Position numbers and translations under genes: made by a program. The notes beneath the pieces were generated by a model. That model did not search any database, was not told the DNA's origin, and worked only from the letters and a program-made list of their open reading frames with translations. Positions 1 through 12,434 of a stretch of 64,000 bases of DNA are shown piece after piece (position 1 is the first letter of the stretch; each line of letters starts with the position of its first letter). Source of the stretch: Periplaneta americana (taxonomy: Eukaryota; Arthropoda; Insecta; Blattodea; Blattidae); the NCBI RefSeq assembly GCF_040183065.1, contig NW_027185502.1, positions 2,655,501-2,719,500 of the forward strand, given 5' to 3'.

Positions 1-785
1 TAAGTTTCAATAGTCTTTCACTTTATTTTTAACTCACTTACTCTAATGGCACAATGACGCATTTCACCGACACTTTAGCGCACATTTCACTGACACTCTG
101 TAACACATTTCACTGACACTATAGAACACATTTCATTGACGCTATAAATTATCACTGATCGGAACTATTCACTGCACTGTAAAACCCTAACTTCACTGAC
201 TCACCTCGCTTCACTGATACAACAGTTCAAATAAGTCAAATAATTACACCCTTATGCATACTGTACTTATAAACAGAACTACATTTAAACTAAACTTTTC
301 TAGTCTAAGACCCTCTTACACGCCATTTTTAGATAATTTAGAATTCAAACCAAGGAAGTAACTCGTCAGGCTAAATAAATACATGTCACCTTAAAATATT
401 AAATGTTAAATGTCGCCTTAATTTTAATATGCACTTTATACACAACTTTTTAAATTATTCTTGAATCTCCTTAAGCAAGGACAGCCCTCAAAGACCGCTG
501 CAGGTAGGTCATTCCAATCATTTATAGTTCTATTTAAAAATGAGAATTTACCTACATCCGTTTTCTGTTTCCTACATTTGATTTTAAAATCAGGATCGTT
601 CCTACCATAGTACGTTGGCTTTTCTAACAGAGCGGTTATGTCTACCCATGCTTTTGACCTAGATGTGCTCTATACAATGATGTTATTCTAGTTTTCCTAC
701 ATCTGTTTTCCAATGTTTCCCATTTAGGTTCTTTCATCGTATCGTTTCCATCTTCTCTTTTCCCTTTAACAAATTTAGCTGCCCT

Positions 786-1996
786 TTACTGGATTCTTTC
801 TAAGGAATTTATCTGATATATTCTATAGGAATCCCAACATGTAGTTCCGTATTCCATTAACGGTCGCACTAACGTTAGATATGCTATTTCCCTCGATTTG
901 GGGCTAGCCTTTCTCAAGATTCTCATAATAAAGTGAAGTGCCCTCCATGCTTTACCCGTAACATTATCAACATGCTCTCCCCAAGAAAGTTTGAAGTTTA
1001 AATACACTCCTAGGTATTTATAACATTGTACTTGCGGAATTACAACACCACTGAATTCGTAATTAAGACTAGTTTCCTCTCGGGTTTTACAATATGTTAT
1101 ATAGATTTACTTTTAGAACCATTTATTTTCATCCTATGCATTAACGCCCAGTTATAAATTTTATTCAAGTCTGTTTGAATAGCATCTACATCTGAATTAT
1201 TTCTAATCTTTCTATAGATAATGCAGTCATCTGCAAATAGCCTCACATTTGATGTAATATTCTGGCATAGGTCATTTACGTATATTATAAAGAGTAATGG
1301 ACCCAGAACGCTGCCCTGTGGCACCCCTGAACTTATATTTCCAATTTCCGATATTTCATGACCAACTCTAACTCTCTGGGGTCTACCTTTTAAGAATTCT
1401 TGGATCCATAGCACCATTCTTTTATCTATTCCTGGCCTACTTAAGTTATCTATTAATATGTCATGTGGCACCAAATCAAATGCTTTCGAAAAATCAATCA
1501 CAACTGCATCGATTCTTCCGCCTCTATCTACCTCTTCAGCTAGATCCTGAACCAGCGACGTAATTTGACTATCACATGAGAAGCTTTCCCTAAAACCATG
1601 CTGGCGGTTGTAAAACCAGTGTTTCGCATTAAGAACATGACGAATATAATCCGATATCAAATGCTCCATGACTTTACATACGACAGATGTAAGGCTAATC
1701 GGTCTGTAGTTTCCGACATCTAATTTATTTCCACCTTTATGTATGGGTACCACTATAGCTGATTTCCAGTCACATGGAATAGCTGCATTGTTTATGGAAA
1801 CATGAAATATACGCATTAAGTATGGAATTATGGCCTCGGAACCTAATTTAAGAATCTCTGTAGCAATATTATCTGGTCCTCTAGACTTCTGACATTTTAA
1901 TTTCGTTAGTCTCTGTCTAACCCCTTTGGAAGTTATTTTGAATGTCGAATTTGGTTCACATTTACGGTCTGTGACACAACCAATCCTATCAGCGGG
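786..1996 (-). pseudogene. LINE-A copy 1 reverse transcriptase part of ORF2
   Basis: This part copies RNA into DNA during target-primed reverse transcription. Visible RT motifs on the minus strand are FRPIS-like NYRPISLTSVV, DFSKAFDLVPH, SSGVPQGSVLGPLLF and the catalytic FADD. The frame is open from the poly-Asn tract to about 1097. There a two-base TA duplication, absent from copy 2, breaks it, and the frame resumes at 1007-786. A TAA stop at 786-788 falls where related proteins continue (LERIQ then RAAKFV), and the same stop is present in copy 2. Past the stop, frame fragments continue toward about 470, with a recognisable tail motif (INDWNDLPAAV) typical of the C-terminus of this LINE group. 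Confidence 0.85.
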
Positions 1997-2054
<58 letters not shown>

Positions 2055-2073
2055 TATTATTATTATTATTATT
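1997..2073. repeat. (ATT)n microsatellite inside LINE-A ORF2
   Basis: About 25 ATT units with one imperfect unit (ATATT) that breaks the triplet phase. On the coding (minus) strand it reads AAT, encoding asparagine, and lies between the endonuclease linker (ending ISVFNNN) and the RT N-terminus (NNNPADRIG). The same tract occurs at the equivalent place in copy 2. Confidence 0.95.
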
Positions 2074-3240
2074 GAAAACCGAAATGAAATAGGAATTTAA
2101 TAAGTCGGCCTTTTCTTTGTCATCAGTTATACTTTCTCCGTTTTGATTTCGTAAAAGCACTACTCCTTCATTTTTTCCTTTTCTCCTGCGTACATAATTA
2201 TAAAACTGTCTCCAATTGTTACTGTCATCTTCTTTTAAAATGGTTTTTAGAAAATTTTCCTGAGCTATCCTTTTTTCACACTCAAGTTTCTTAATTAATT
2301 CGACATATTTTTTCCAATGCTCATGGCTTTGTTTACGTTTACTAAATGCGCGCCTTGTCTTTTTCTTTAAGTAGCGAATGTAATTAGTGTAATATTCAGG
2401 GTCCGGATTTTTCTTAATTATATTAGAAGATACATATTTTACTAATGCCTCGAAAATTATACTCTTAAATTTATGCCATACATTTTCCATATTTCCTTCA
2501 GTCCTTAGAAAGTCATCATGCTTTTGTCGTAGAAACGTTTGTAATTCATCGACATCGGTTTTGTTGAAGGTCCAGACAGACAGTGGACTTGACCTCGGAT
2601 TTACAGTGTTTTCCCAGAAGATTTCTAATAACACGCTATTGTGGTCACTTATTTTATGAAGACTTTCAGAGTTGACAAAGAGAGAGACAGGTCTTAATAG
2701 GTAAACATCTAAGAGGGCATTGTCACGCGTCGGACCATTTACTACCTGCGTGAAATCTTTACGCCAGATCAATTCATTAATAAGGGTCTGTGCATCTGAA
2801 TTCGTACCTGAAATCACGTTCCAGTTAGTTTTCGGGAGGTTTAGATCCCCAGCAATTACTACGTTTCGGTCTTCTGATACTGTATTAAGATATTCATTTA
2901 GTTTGTGCAAAGTTAAATTGTTTAATTCACTGGGTGGTCTGTAACATGCTATTACATCTAAGGTTTCCCGCCCATTTCTTATCTGAACATTCAATATTTC
3001 AACTTCCTCATGTATCCACAGAAGATTGCTACGTATTTCTATCTTAGTACAAACGAAAACTCCCCTCCCTTTTCACTCCTACCTTTTCTGAAGACTCTAT
3101 AATCCGACCTAAAAATTTCCGAGTCATTTTTGTATTCCCTAAGCCATGATTCCGTCCCAATTATTTCATCTGGATTATAAACACCGACCAAGTTCAAAAA
3201 CGGAATAAGTTTATTTCTAATACTTCGGCAATTATCCTGC
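2074..3240 (-). pseudogene. LINE-A copy 1 endonuclease and linker of ORF2
   Basis: This is an EEP-type (APE-like) endonuclease that nicks target DNA. On the minus strand it begins near 3240 with LLQDNCRSIRNK, then PDEIIGTESWL, then after a break IACYRPPS, VIAGDLNLPKTNW and KISDHNSVLLE, which are the expected endonuclease motifs in order. It continues into a basic linker (RYLKKKTRRAFSKRKQ) that leads to the poly-Asn tract. A one-base frameshift lies around 3057-3077 (SEKGG/GVFVCTK) and an identical one is present in copy 2 around 17341-17361. Long open frame 2994-1997 otherwise. Confidence 0.85.
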
Positions 3241-3262
3241 AGAAGTCTTAGTAGGCCTGTCC

Positions 3263-3529
3263 TTACTTGAAAATTCTGAATCTCCGTTGCACCTCGCCGT
3301 CACTGCTGGTCTCCGCCGACCGCTGATGGCTCTTCGATCGCACCGCCCACTGGTAGTCCCTCGACTCCTCCCACCACTGGTAGACTTTCACCCACACTGA
3401 CCACCGGTAATCCCTCCCCCCGCCGTCAGCTGATGGTCCATCCGTCCCGCTGCCCGCTGTTGGGTCCACGATCCCGCCGCACCAAGTTGTAAATACCAGC
3501 GTGGAGAGGAAGCCCAGGACTGCAGCCAC
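3263..3529 (-). pseudogene. LINE-A copy 1 leader ORF, GC-rich, repetitive
   Basis: A GC-rich stretch, unlike its AT-rich surroundings, that starts MAAVLGFLSTLVFTT and could be the N-terminus of ORF2 or a separate small ORF. The homologous stretch in copy 2 stays in a frame with repeats of GLPVV / SLPVV / GLPVG, whereas copy 1 has slipped frame. I recognise no domain. The hydrophobic start resembles a signal peptide, but in a LINE this is probably coincidental. Confidence 0.5.
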
Positions 3530-3550
3530 CCTCCGTTTTAGGTGGATTCC

Positions 3551-6500
3551 GTAGTAATAATAATAGTAGTAGTAGTAATAGTAACAGTAGCGTGATATAC
3601 TAGTATTAGTAGTAGCTGTACTTACAATAATATTAATAGTAATACTATTAATAGTAACGGAAGTAGTATCAGTGATGTGGTAGTATTAGAATTAGCAGTA
3701 CTAGTAGTAGTAATAATAGTAATAGTAGCAGTAGCAGTGCTGTAGTAGTATTAGTAGTAGTAGTGATAATAGTAGTAGTACTAATAGTAACAGTAGCAGT
3801 AGCAGTGGTGTAGTAGCATTAGTAGTAGCAGTACTAGTAGTAGTAATAATAGTAGTAGTACTAATAGTAACAATAGCAGTAACAGTGGTGTAGTAGTATT
3901 AGTAGTAGCAGTACTAGTAGTAGTGATAATAGTAGTAGTACTAATAGTATCAGTAGCAGTAGCAGTGGTTTTGTAGTATTAGTAGTAGCATTACTAGTAG
4001 TAGTGATAATAGTAGTAGTACTAATAGTGAAAGTAGCAGTAGCAGTGGTGTAGTACTATTAGTAGTAGTAATAGTAGTAGTAGTAGTGATAATAGTAGTA
4101 GTACTAATAGTAACAGTAGCAGTAGCAGTGGTGTAGTAGTACTAATAGTAACACTAGCAGTAGCTGTGATGTAGTAGTATTAGTAGTAGCAGTACCAGTA
4201 GTAGTAATAATTGTAGTAGTACTAATAGTAACAGTAGCAGCAGCAGTGGTGTAGTAGTATTATTAGTAGCAGTAATAGTAGTAGTAACAGTAGCAGTAGC
4301 AGTGATGTAGTAGTATTAGTAGTAGCAGTATTAGTAGTAGTAATAATAGTAGTAGTACTAATAGTAACAGTAGTAGTAGCAGTGGTGTAGTAGTATTAGT
4401 GATAGCAGTACTAGTAGTAGAGTAAATAGTAGTAGTACTAATAGTAACAGTAGTAATAGCAGTACTAGTAGTAGTGATAATAGTAGCAGTACTAATAGTA
4501 ACAGTAGCAGTAGCAGTGGGGTTGTAGTATTAGAAGTAGCAGTACTAATATTAATAACATAAGTAGTAGTAATATTAGTAAAAAATAGTTGTGATAATAG
4601 TTGTAGCAGTGGTGTAATAGCATTAGTAGTAGCAGTACTAGTAGTAGTAATAATAGTAGTAGTATTAATGGGAACATTAGCAGTAGCAGTGTTGTAGTAG
4701 TATTACTAGAAGCAGTACTTGTAGTAGTAATGATATTAGTAGTACTATTTGTAACAGTAGTAGTAGTGGTGTAGTAGTATTGGTATTATCAGTAATAGTA
4801 GTTGTATTAATAGTAGTAGTAGTAATAGTATCAGTAACAGTAGCAGTGGTGTACTAGTATTAGTAGTAGCAATGGTAGTAGTAGTAATAATAGTAGTAGT
4901 ACTAATAGTAACAATAGTAGTAGCAGTAATATTAGTAGTATTAGTAGTAGCAGTAGCAGTGGTGTAGCAGTAGTAGTAGTAGTAGTAGGAGCAACAATGA
5001 CACTAGTAGTATTAATAGTAACAAGAGGAGTAGCAGTGGTGTAGTGGTAATAGTAGTAGCAGTACTAGTAGTAGTAATAATAGTAGTAGTAATAATAGTA
5101 GTAGCACTAATAGTAACAGTAATAGTAGCAGTGGTGTAGTAGCATTAGTAGTAGCAGTACTAGTAATAATAATAGTAATAGTACTATTATTAATAGCGGT
5201 AGTAGCCGTGGTGTAGTAGCATTAGTAGTAGCAGTAATAGTAATAGTAATAATAGTAGCATTACTAATAGTAACAGTAGCAGTGTTGTAGTAGTAGTGAT
5301 AATAGTATTATTACTAATAATAAGAGTAGCAGTAGCAGTGGTGTAGTAATAATTGTAGTAGCAGTACTAGTAGTAATATTAATAATAGTGGTACTAATAG
5401 TAACAGTAGCAGTGGTGTAGTAGTATTAGATGTAGTAGTTTTGTATTAAACACAATTGTAGAATTATTAATAGTAACATTAGCAGTAGCACTAGTGTAGC
5501 TTTACTAGTAGTATTGATAATTGTAGTAGTACTAAGAGTAACAGTAGTAGTATCAGTGGTTTAGTAGATTTAGTAGTAGCAATACTAGTAGTAGTAACAG
5601 TAGCAGTAGCAGTGATGTAGTAGTATTACTAATAGCTGTATTTGTAGTAGTAATAATAATAGTAGTATTAATAATAACAGTAGTAGTAGCAGTTGTGTAG
5701 TAGTATTAGTAGTAGCAGTAATAGTAGTTGTTATAATAGTACTAGTACTAATAGTAACAGTAGCAGTAGCAGTGGTGTAGTAGTATTTGTAGTAGTAGTG
5801 ATAGTAGTAGTACTGACAGTAAGAGTAGCAGTAGCAGTTTTGTACTACTATTAGTAGTAGCAGTACTAGTAGTATTAATAATAGTAGTAGTACTAATAGT
5901 AAGAGTAGCAGCAGTGGTGTAATAGTATTATTAGTAGCAGAACTAGTTGTAGTAACAGCAGCAGTAGCAGTGATTTAGTATTAGTAGTAGCATTAATAAT
6001 ATTAGTAATAATAGTAGTAGTACTAATTGTAACAGTAGCAGTGGTGTTGTAGTATTAGCAGTAGCAGTACTAGTATTAGTAATAATAATAGTAGTAATAT
6101 TAGTAAATTAGTTGTAGCGGTTGTGTAGTAGCATTAGTAGTAGCAGTAACAGTAGTATTAATAATAGTAGTACTACTAATAGTAACATTAGCAGTAGCAG
6201 TGGTGTAGTAGTATTACTAGTCGCAGTACTAGTAGTAGTAATAATATTAGTAGTAATAATTGTAACATTAGCTGTAGTAGTGGTGTAGTAGTATTAGTAG
6301 TAGCAGTACTAGTAGTTGTAATAATAGTAGTAGTAGTAATATCAGAAACTGTAGCAGTGGTGTAGTAGTATTATTAGAGAAATACCAGTAGTACTAATAA
6401 CAGTAGTAGTACTAAGAGTAACAGTAGTAGTAGCAGTAGTACTAGTAGTATTAGTAGTAGCCTTAGCAGTGGTGTAGCAGTAGTATTTGCAGCAGTACTA

Positions 6501-9500
6501 GTAGAAGCAATGATACTAGTAGCACTAATAGTAACAATAGCAGTAGCAATGGGGGTAGTAGTAATAGTAGTAGCAGTAATAGTAGTAGTAATAATAGTAC
6601 TGGTACTAATACTAACATTAGTAGTAGCAGTGCTGTAGTAGAATTAGTAGTAACTGTACTAGTATTAGGTATAATAGTAGTATTACTAATAGTACCAGCA
6701 GCAGTAGCAGTGGTGTTGTAGTATTAGTAGTAGTAGAACTAGTAGTAGTAATAATATTAATAGTACTATTATTAACAGCAGTAGTAGCAATGGTGTAGTA
6801 GCATTAGTAGTAGCAGTAATATTAGTAGTAATAATACTAGGAAGATTAATAGTTAAAGTAGCAGTGGTGTAGTAGTATTATTAGTAGCATTACTAGTAGT
6901 AGTAATAATAGTATTAGTAAATAACAGTAACAGTAGCATTAGCAGTGATATATTACTATTAGTATTAGCAGCACTAGTAGTAGTAATAATAGTAGTAGGA
7001 CTAATAGTAACATTAGTAGTAGTAGTGGTGCAGTAGTATGAATAGTATCAGTAATAGTAGTAGTACTAATAGTAACAGTAGCAGTAGCAGTAGTGTTGTA
7101 GTATTAGTAGTAGTGATAATAGTAGTAGTACTAATAATAACAGTAGTAGTAGCAGTGGAGTATTAGTATTACTAGTGGCAGTACTAGTAATAGTAATAAT
7201 AATAGTAATACTAATGGTAACATTAGCAATAGAAGTAGCAGTCGTTTAGTAGTATTAGTAGTAGCAGTACTATTTTTAATAATAGTAGTAGTAGTAATAG
7301 TAAGAGTAGTAGTAGTAGTAGCAGTGCTGTAGTAGTACTAGTAGTAGCAGTAATATTAGTAGTAATAATAGTAGTAGTAATATTAGTAACAGTAGCAGTA
7401 GCAGTGGTGTAGGAATATTAGTAGTAGCAGTACTAGTAGTACTAAAAGTAGTAGTAGTACCAATAGTAACAGTAGTAGAAGCAGTGATGAAGTAGTATTA
7501 GTAGTATTAGTGCTAGTAATAGTAATAATACTAGTGGTATTAATAGCAACAATAGCAATAGCAGTGGTGTAGTAGTATTAGTAGTAGCAGTGCTAGTATT
7601 AGTGATGATATTATTGGTATTAATAGTAACAGTAGTAGTAGGAGTTGTGAAGTATTATTATTAGTGGCATTACTAGAATAGTGATAATAGTAGTAGTACT
7701 ATTAGTAACAGTAGCAGTGGCAGTGGTGTAGCGGTATTAGTAGAAACAGTACTAGTATTAATGCTAATAGTAGTAGTACTGATAGTAACAGTAGCAGTAG
7801 CAGTGGTGTAGTGTTATTAGTAGTAGCAGTACTAATATTAGTGAAAATTGTAGTAGTATTAATCGTAACAGGAGCAGTAGCAGTGGTGTAGTTGTATTAG
7901 TAGTAGCAGTACTAGTAGTAGTAATAATAGTAGTAGTACTAATAGTAACCGTAGTAGTAGCAGTGGTGTAGTAGTATTTGCAGTAGCATTGCCAGTAGAA
8001 TTAATATTAGTAGTAGTAATAATAGTAACATTAACAGTAGCAGTGGTGTAGTAGTGTTAGTAATAGCAGTACTAGTATTTGTAATAATAGTAGATGTATT
8101 AACAATAAGAGTAGCAGTAGCAGATGTGTAGCAGTACTAGTAGTAGTGATAATATTTGTAGTACTAATAGTAACAGTAGCAGTAGCAGTGATAATAATAG
8201 TAGTACCAATAGTAACAGTAACAGTAGCATTGGTGTAGAAGTAATAGTAGTAGAAGTACTAATAGTAGTAATATTAGTAGTAGTACTTAATAGTATCAGT
8301 AGCAGTAGCAGTGGTGTAGTAGTATTAGTAGTAATATTATTAGTACTAGTAATAATTGTATTAGTACTAATAGTAACAGTAGCAATAGCAGTGGTATAGT
8401 AGTATTAGTAGTAGCAGTACTAGTACTAGTTTTAATAGTAGCGCTACTTGTAGTAACAGTAGCAGAAAGCAGTGGTGTAGTTGTATAAGTAGTAGCAGTA
8501 CTAGTAGTAGTAATAATAGTAATAGTACTAATTGTAACCGTAGTAGGAGCAGTGGTGTAGTAGTATTTGCAGTAGCATTACCAGTAGAATTAATATTAGT
8601 AGTAGTAATAATAGTAACATTAGCAGTAGCAGTCGTGTAGTAGTATTAGTAGTAGCAGTACTAGTATTAGTAATAATGTAGAAGTATTAATAGTAACAGT
8701 AGCAGTAGCAGAAGTGTAGCAGTACTAGTATTAGTGTTAATAGTAGTAGTACTATTAGTAACAGTAGCAGTAGCTGTGGTGTAGTAATGTTAGTAGTTGG
8801 AGTACTAGTAGTAGTAATAATTCTAGTAGTGCTAATAGTAACAATAGTAGTAGCAGTGGTGTAGTAGCTTTAATTGTAGCATTACTATTAATAATGATAA
8901 TAGTAGTAGTACTAATAGTAACAGTAGCAGTAGCAGTGGTGTAGTAGTATTAGTAGTAGCGGAACTACTAGTAGTGATAATAGGAGTAGTACTGATAGTA
9001 ACAGTAGCAATAGCAGTGGTGTAGTAGTAGTGATCGTAGTAGTAGTAGTAGTAATAGTAACATCATCAGTAGCAGTACTAGTAGTAGTGATAATAGTAGT
9101 AGTATTAATCGTAACAGTAGCAGTAGCGGTGGTTTTGTTGTATAATTAGTAGCAGTACTAGTAGTAGTAATAATAGTATTAGTAGTAATTGTAACAGTAG
9201 TAGTAGCAGTGTTGTAGTAGTATTAGTAGTAGCAGTACTGGTAGTAGTAATATTAGTTGTAGTACTATTAGGAACAGTACCAGTAGTTGTGTTGTAGTAG
9301 TATTAGTAGTAGCAGTACTGGTAGTAGTAATAATAGAAGAAGTATTAATAGTAACAATAGCAGTATCAGATGTGTATCAGTACTAGTGATAGTGATAATA
9401 GCAGTAGTACTAAAAGTAACAGTAGCATTAGCAGTGGTTCAGTATTATTAGAAGTAGCAGTACTAGTAGTTGTAATAATTGCAAGTAGTATTAATAGTAA

Positions 9501-10068
9501 CAGTAGTAGTAGTAGGAGTAGTAGTAGTAGCAGTAGCAGTGGTGTAGCAGTAGTAGTAGTAGTAGCAGTACTAGTAGTAGTTATAATAGTAGTAGTACTT
9601 CTAGTGACATTAGCAGTAGCGGTTTTGTAGTAGTATTAGTACTGGCATTGCTAGTAGTAGTAATAAGAGTAGTATTACTAATAGTAACAGTAGTAGTAGC
9701 AGTAGTAGTAGTAGTAGTAGTAGTAGCTGTAGCACTTTTGTAGCAGTAGTAGCAGTAGCAGTACTAGTAGTTGTATTAATTGCAGTGGTACTAATAGGAA
9801 CAGTAGCAGTAGCAGTGGTTAGTAGTATTAGGAGTAGCAGTACTAGTAGTAGTCATAATAGTAGTTGTACTAGTAGTAACAGTAACAGAAGCACTGGTGA
9901 AGTAGTATTAGTAGTAGCAGTGTTATTAGTAATAACATGGTAAGAGTAACAATAGCAGTGGTGTAGTAATATTAGTAGTAGCAGTACTAGTAGTAGTAAA
10001 AATAGTAGTAGTACTAATAGTAACAGTAACAGTTGCAGTGTTGTAGTATTATTAGTGGTAGCAGTACT
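3551..10068. repeat. 80-bp minisatellite array 1 (triplet-like TAG/TAA/CAG units)
   Basis: About 6.5 kb of diverged tandem units of 80 bp. A typical unit runs from TGTAGTAGTATTAGTAGTAG through CAGTACTAGTAGTAG, TAATAATAGTAGTAGTACT, AATAGTAACAGTAGCAGT to AGCAGTGG. The unit is almost entirely made of GTA/TAG-type triplets, but 80 is not divisible by 3, so triplet phase slips every unit. The first 200 bp next to LINE-A are nearly identical to the start of array 2. No genuine gene is seen inside; open frames here are low-complexity Ser/Val or Leu runs. Confidence 0.95.
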
Positions 10069-10140
10069 GTGTATGTATGTATGTATGTATGTATGTGTGT
10101 ATGTATGTATGTATGTATATATGTATGGATGTATGTATTT
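10069..10140. repeat. (TATG)n tract, likely 3' tail of LINE-A copy 2
   Basis: About 70 bp of TATG units with TGTG and TATA variants, between the end of array 1 and the 3' non-coding part of LINE-A copy 2. On the LINE's strand it reads (CATA)n, a plausible 3' tail repeat. Confidence 0.8.
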
Positions 10141-11158
10141 ATTTACACTGCAAGTGGGCATGCACCCGGTGACAGTGTTAAACGCAATATAAATAATACA
10201 CAATAAAGAAATATTAAGCAACACAGAATAAATTTACAATACAGAATACAAATATACTGTACACAATAGGCCTACAATTTTATACACAATACAATAAGAA
10301 TACACAATATAATTTCACAAAATAATAATAAAACATAAATAATATTCCGAATTTTACAATACAAGCTACATCATTATGAATAGGCCCTACATAAGTTTCA
10401 ATAATCTTTCACTTTATTCTCAACTCACTCACTGTGATGGCACTATGACGCATTTCACTGACACTCTGTAACACATTTCATTGACACTATAGAACACATT
10501 TCATTGACGCTATAAATTATCACTGATCGGAACTATTCACTGCACTGTAAAACCCTAACTTCACTGACTCACCTCGCTTCACTGATACAACAGTTCAAGT
10601 AAGTCAATTAATAACACCCTTAGGCTATGCATACTGTACTTATAAACAGAACTACATTTAAACTAAACTTTTCTAGTCTAAGACCCTCTTACACGCCATT
10701 TTTAAATAATTTAGAATTCAAACCAAGGAATTAACTCGTCAGGCTAAATAAATACATGTCACCTTAAAAATTTAAATGTTAAATGTCGCCTTAATTTTAA
10801 TTTGCACTTTACACACAACTTTTTAAATTATTCTTGAATCTCCTTAAGGAAGGACAGCCCTGAAAGACCGCTGCAGGTAGGTCATTCCAATCATTTATAG
10901 TTCTATTTATAAATGAGAATTTACCTACATCCGTTTTCTGCTTCCTACATTTGATTTTAAAATCATGATCGTTCCTACCATAGTACGTTGGCTTTTCTAA
11001 CCGAGCGGTTATGTCTACCCATGCTTTTGACCTAGATGTGCTCTATACAATGATGTTATTCTAATTTTCCTACGTCTGTTTTCCAAAGTTTCCCATTTAG
11101 GTTCTTTTATCGTATCGTTTCCATCTTCTCTTTTCCCTTTAACAAATTTAGCTGCCCT

Positions 11159-12367
11159 TTACTGGATTCTTTCTAAGGAATTTATCTGATATATTCTATA
11201 GGGATCCCAACATGTAGTTCCGTATTCCATTAACGGTCGCACTAACGTTAGATATGCTATTTCCCTTGATTTGGGGCTAGCCTTTCTCAAGATTCTCATA
11301 ATAAAGTGAAGTGCCCTCCATGCTTTACCCGTAACATTATCAACATGCTCTCCCCAAGAAAGTTTGGAGTTTAAATACACTCCTAGGTATTTATAACATT
11401 GTACTTGCGGAATTACAACACCACTGAATTCGTAATTAAGACTAGTTTCCTCTCGGGTTTTACAATATGTTATAGATTTACTTTTAGAACCATTTATTTT
11501 CATCCTATGCATTAACGCCCAGTTATAAATTTTATTCAAGTCTGTTTGAATAGCATCTACATCTGAATTATTTCTAATTTTTCTATAGATAATGCAGTCA
11601 TCTGCAAATAGCCTCATATTTGATGTAATATTCTGGCATAGGTCATTTACGTATATTATAAAGAGTAATGGACCCAGAACGCTGCCCTGTGGCACCCCTG
11701 AACTTATATTTCCAATTTCCGATATTTCATGACCTACTCTAACTCTCTGGGTTGTACCTTTTAAGAATTCTTGGATCCATAGCACCACTCTTTTATCTAT
11801 TCCTAGCCTACTTAAGTTATCTATTAATATCTCATGTGGCACCAAATCAAATGCTTTCGAAAAATCAATCACAACTGCATCGATTCTTCCGCCTCTATCT
11901 ACCTCTTCAGCTAGATCCTGAACCAGCGACGTAATTTGACTATCACATGAGAAGCCTTCCCTAAAATCATGCTGGCGGTTGTAAAACCAGTGTTTCGCAT
12001 TAAGAACATGACGAATATAATCCGATATCAAATGCTCCATGACTTTACATACGACAGATGTAAGGCTAATCGGTCTGTAGTTTCCGACATCTAATTTATT
12101 TCCGCCTTTATGTATGGGTACCACTATAGCTGATTTCCAGTCACATGGAATAGCTGCATTGTTTATGGAAACATGAAATATACGCATTAAGTATGGAATT
12201 ATGGCCTCGGAACCTAATTTAAGAATCTCTGTAGCAATACTATCTGGTCCTCTAGACTTCCGACTTTTTAATTTCGTTAGTCTCTGTCTAACCCCTTTGG
12301 AAGTTATTTTGAATGTCGAATTTGGTTCATATTCACGGTCTGTGACACAACCAATCCTATCAGCGGG
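11159..12367 (-). pseudogene. LINE-A copy 2 reverse transcriptase part of ORF2
   Basis: Open minus-strand frame from the (AAT)n tract at 12433 to the TAA at 11159-11161, without the TA duplication that breaks copy 1. Motifs seen: NYRPISLTSVVCKVMEHLI, DAVVIDFSKAFDLVPHE, SSGVPQGSVLGPLLF, FADD, MKINGSKSKS, CYKYLGVYLNSKLSW and LTLVRPLMEYGTTCWDP. The catalytic aspartates are present. The region beyond the stop (to about 10850) still matches the expected C-terminus, so the stop removes roughly the last 110 residues. Confidence 0.85.

Positions 12368-12433
<66 letters not shown>
12368..12433. repeat. (ATT)22 microsatellite, left half of the LINE-B target
   Basis: Twenty-two perfect ATT units forming the RT-proximal half of the poly-Asn tract of LINE-A copy 2. 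LINE-B starts at the next base. Confidence 0.95.

Positions 12434-12434
<1 letters not shown>

Larger units (their letters stand above)
1..3540 (-). mobile_element. LINE family A, copy 1 (CR1/Jockey-group non-LTR retrotransposon)
   Basis: Read on the minus strand, this stretch has a GC-rich leader (about 3530-3263), an apurinic-type endonuclease (3240-2500), a basic linker, a poly-Asn microsatellite, a reverse transcriptase (about 1996-790) and a 3' non-coding part that runs off the window at base 1. The family assignment rests on the GDLN, SDHN, SKAFD, GVPQGS and FADD motifs typical of CR1/Jockey-group ORF2 proteins; the exact clade is not resolved. No ORF1 is visible: at the 5' side the element abuts the 80-bp array. 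A second copy with roughly 98% similarity by eye lies at 10069-17840. The copy is dead. Confidence 0.85.

Noticed and set aside
8124-10224. Open frames of 60-125 codons in the 80-bp arrays encoding Ser/Val, Leu or Thr/Tyr runs
   Set aside because: They are translations of triplet-rich minisatellite or (TATG)n, with no start context, no domain and the same pattern on several frames.
12201-12433. N-terminal extension of LINE-B ORF1 with a long poly-Leu run
   Set aside because: It reads through LINE-A 3'-strand sequence and (ATT)n; the LINE-B sequence starts at 12434.
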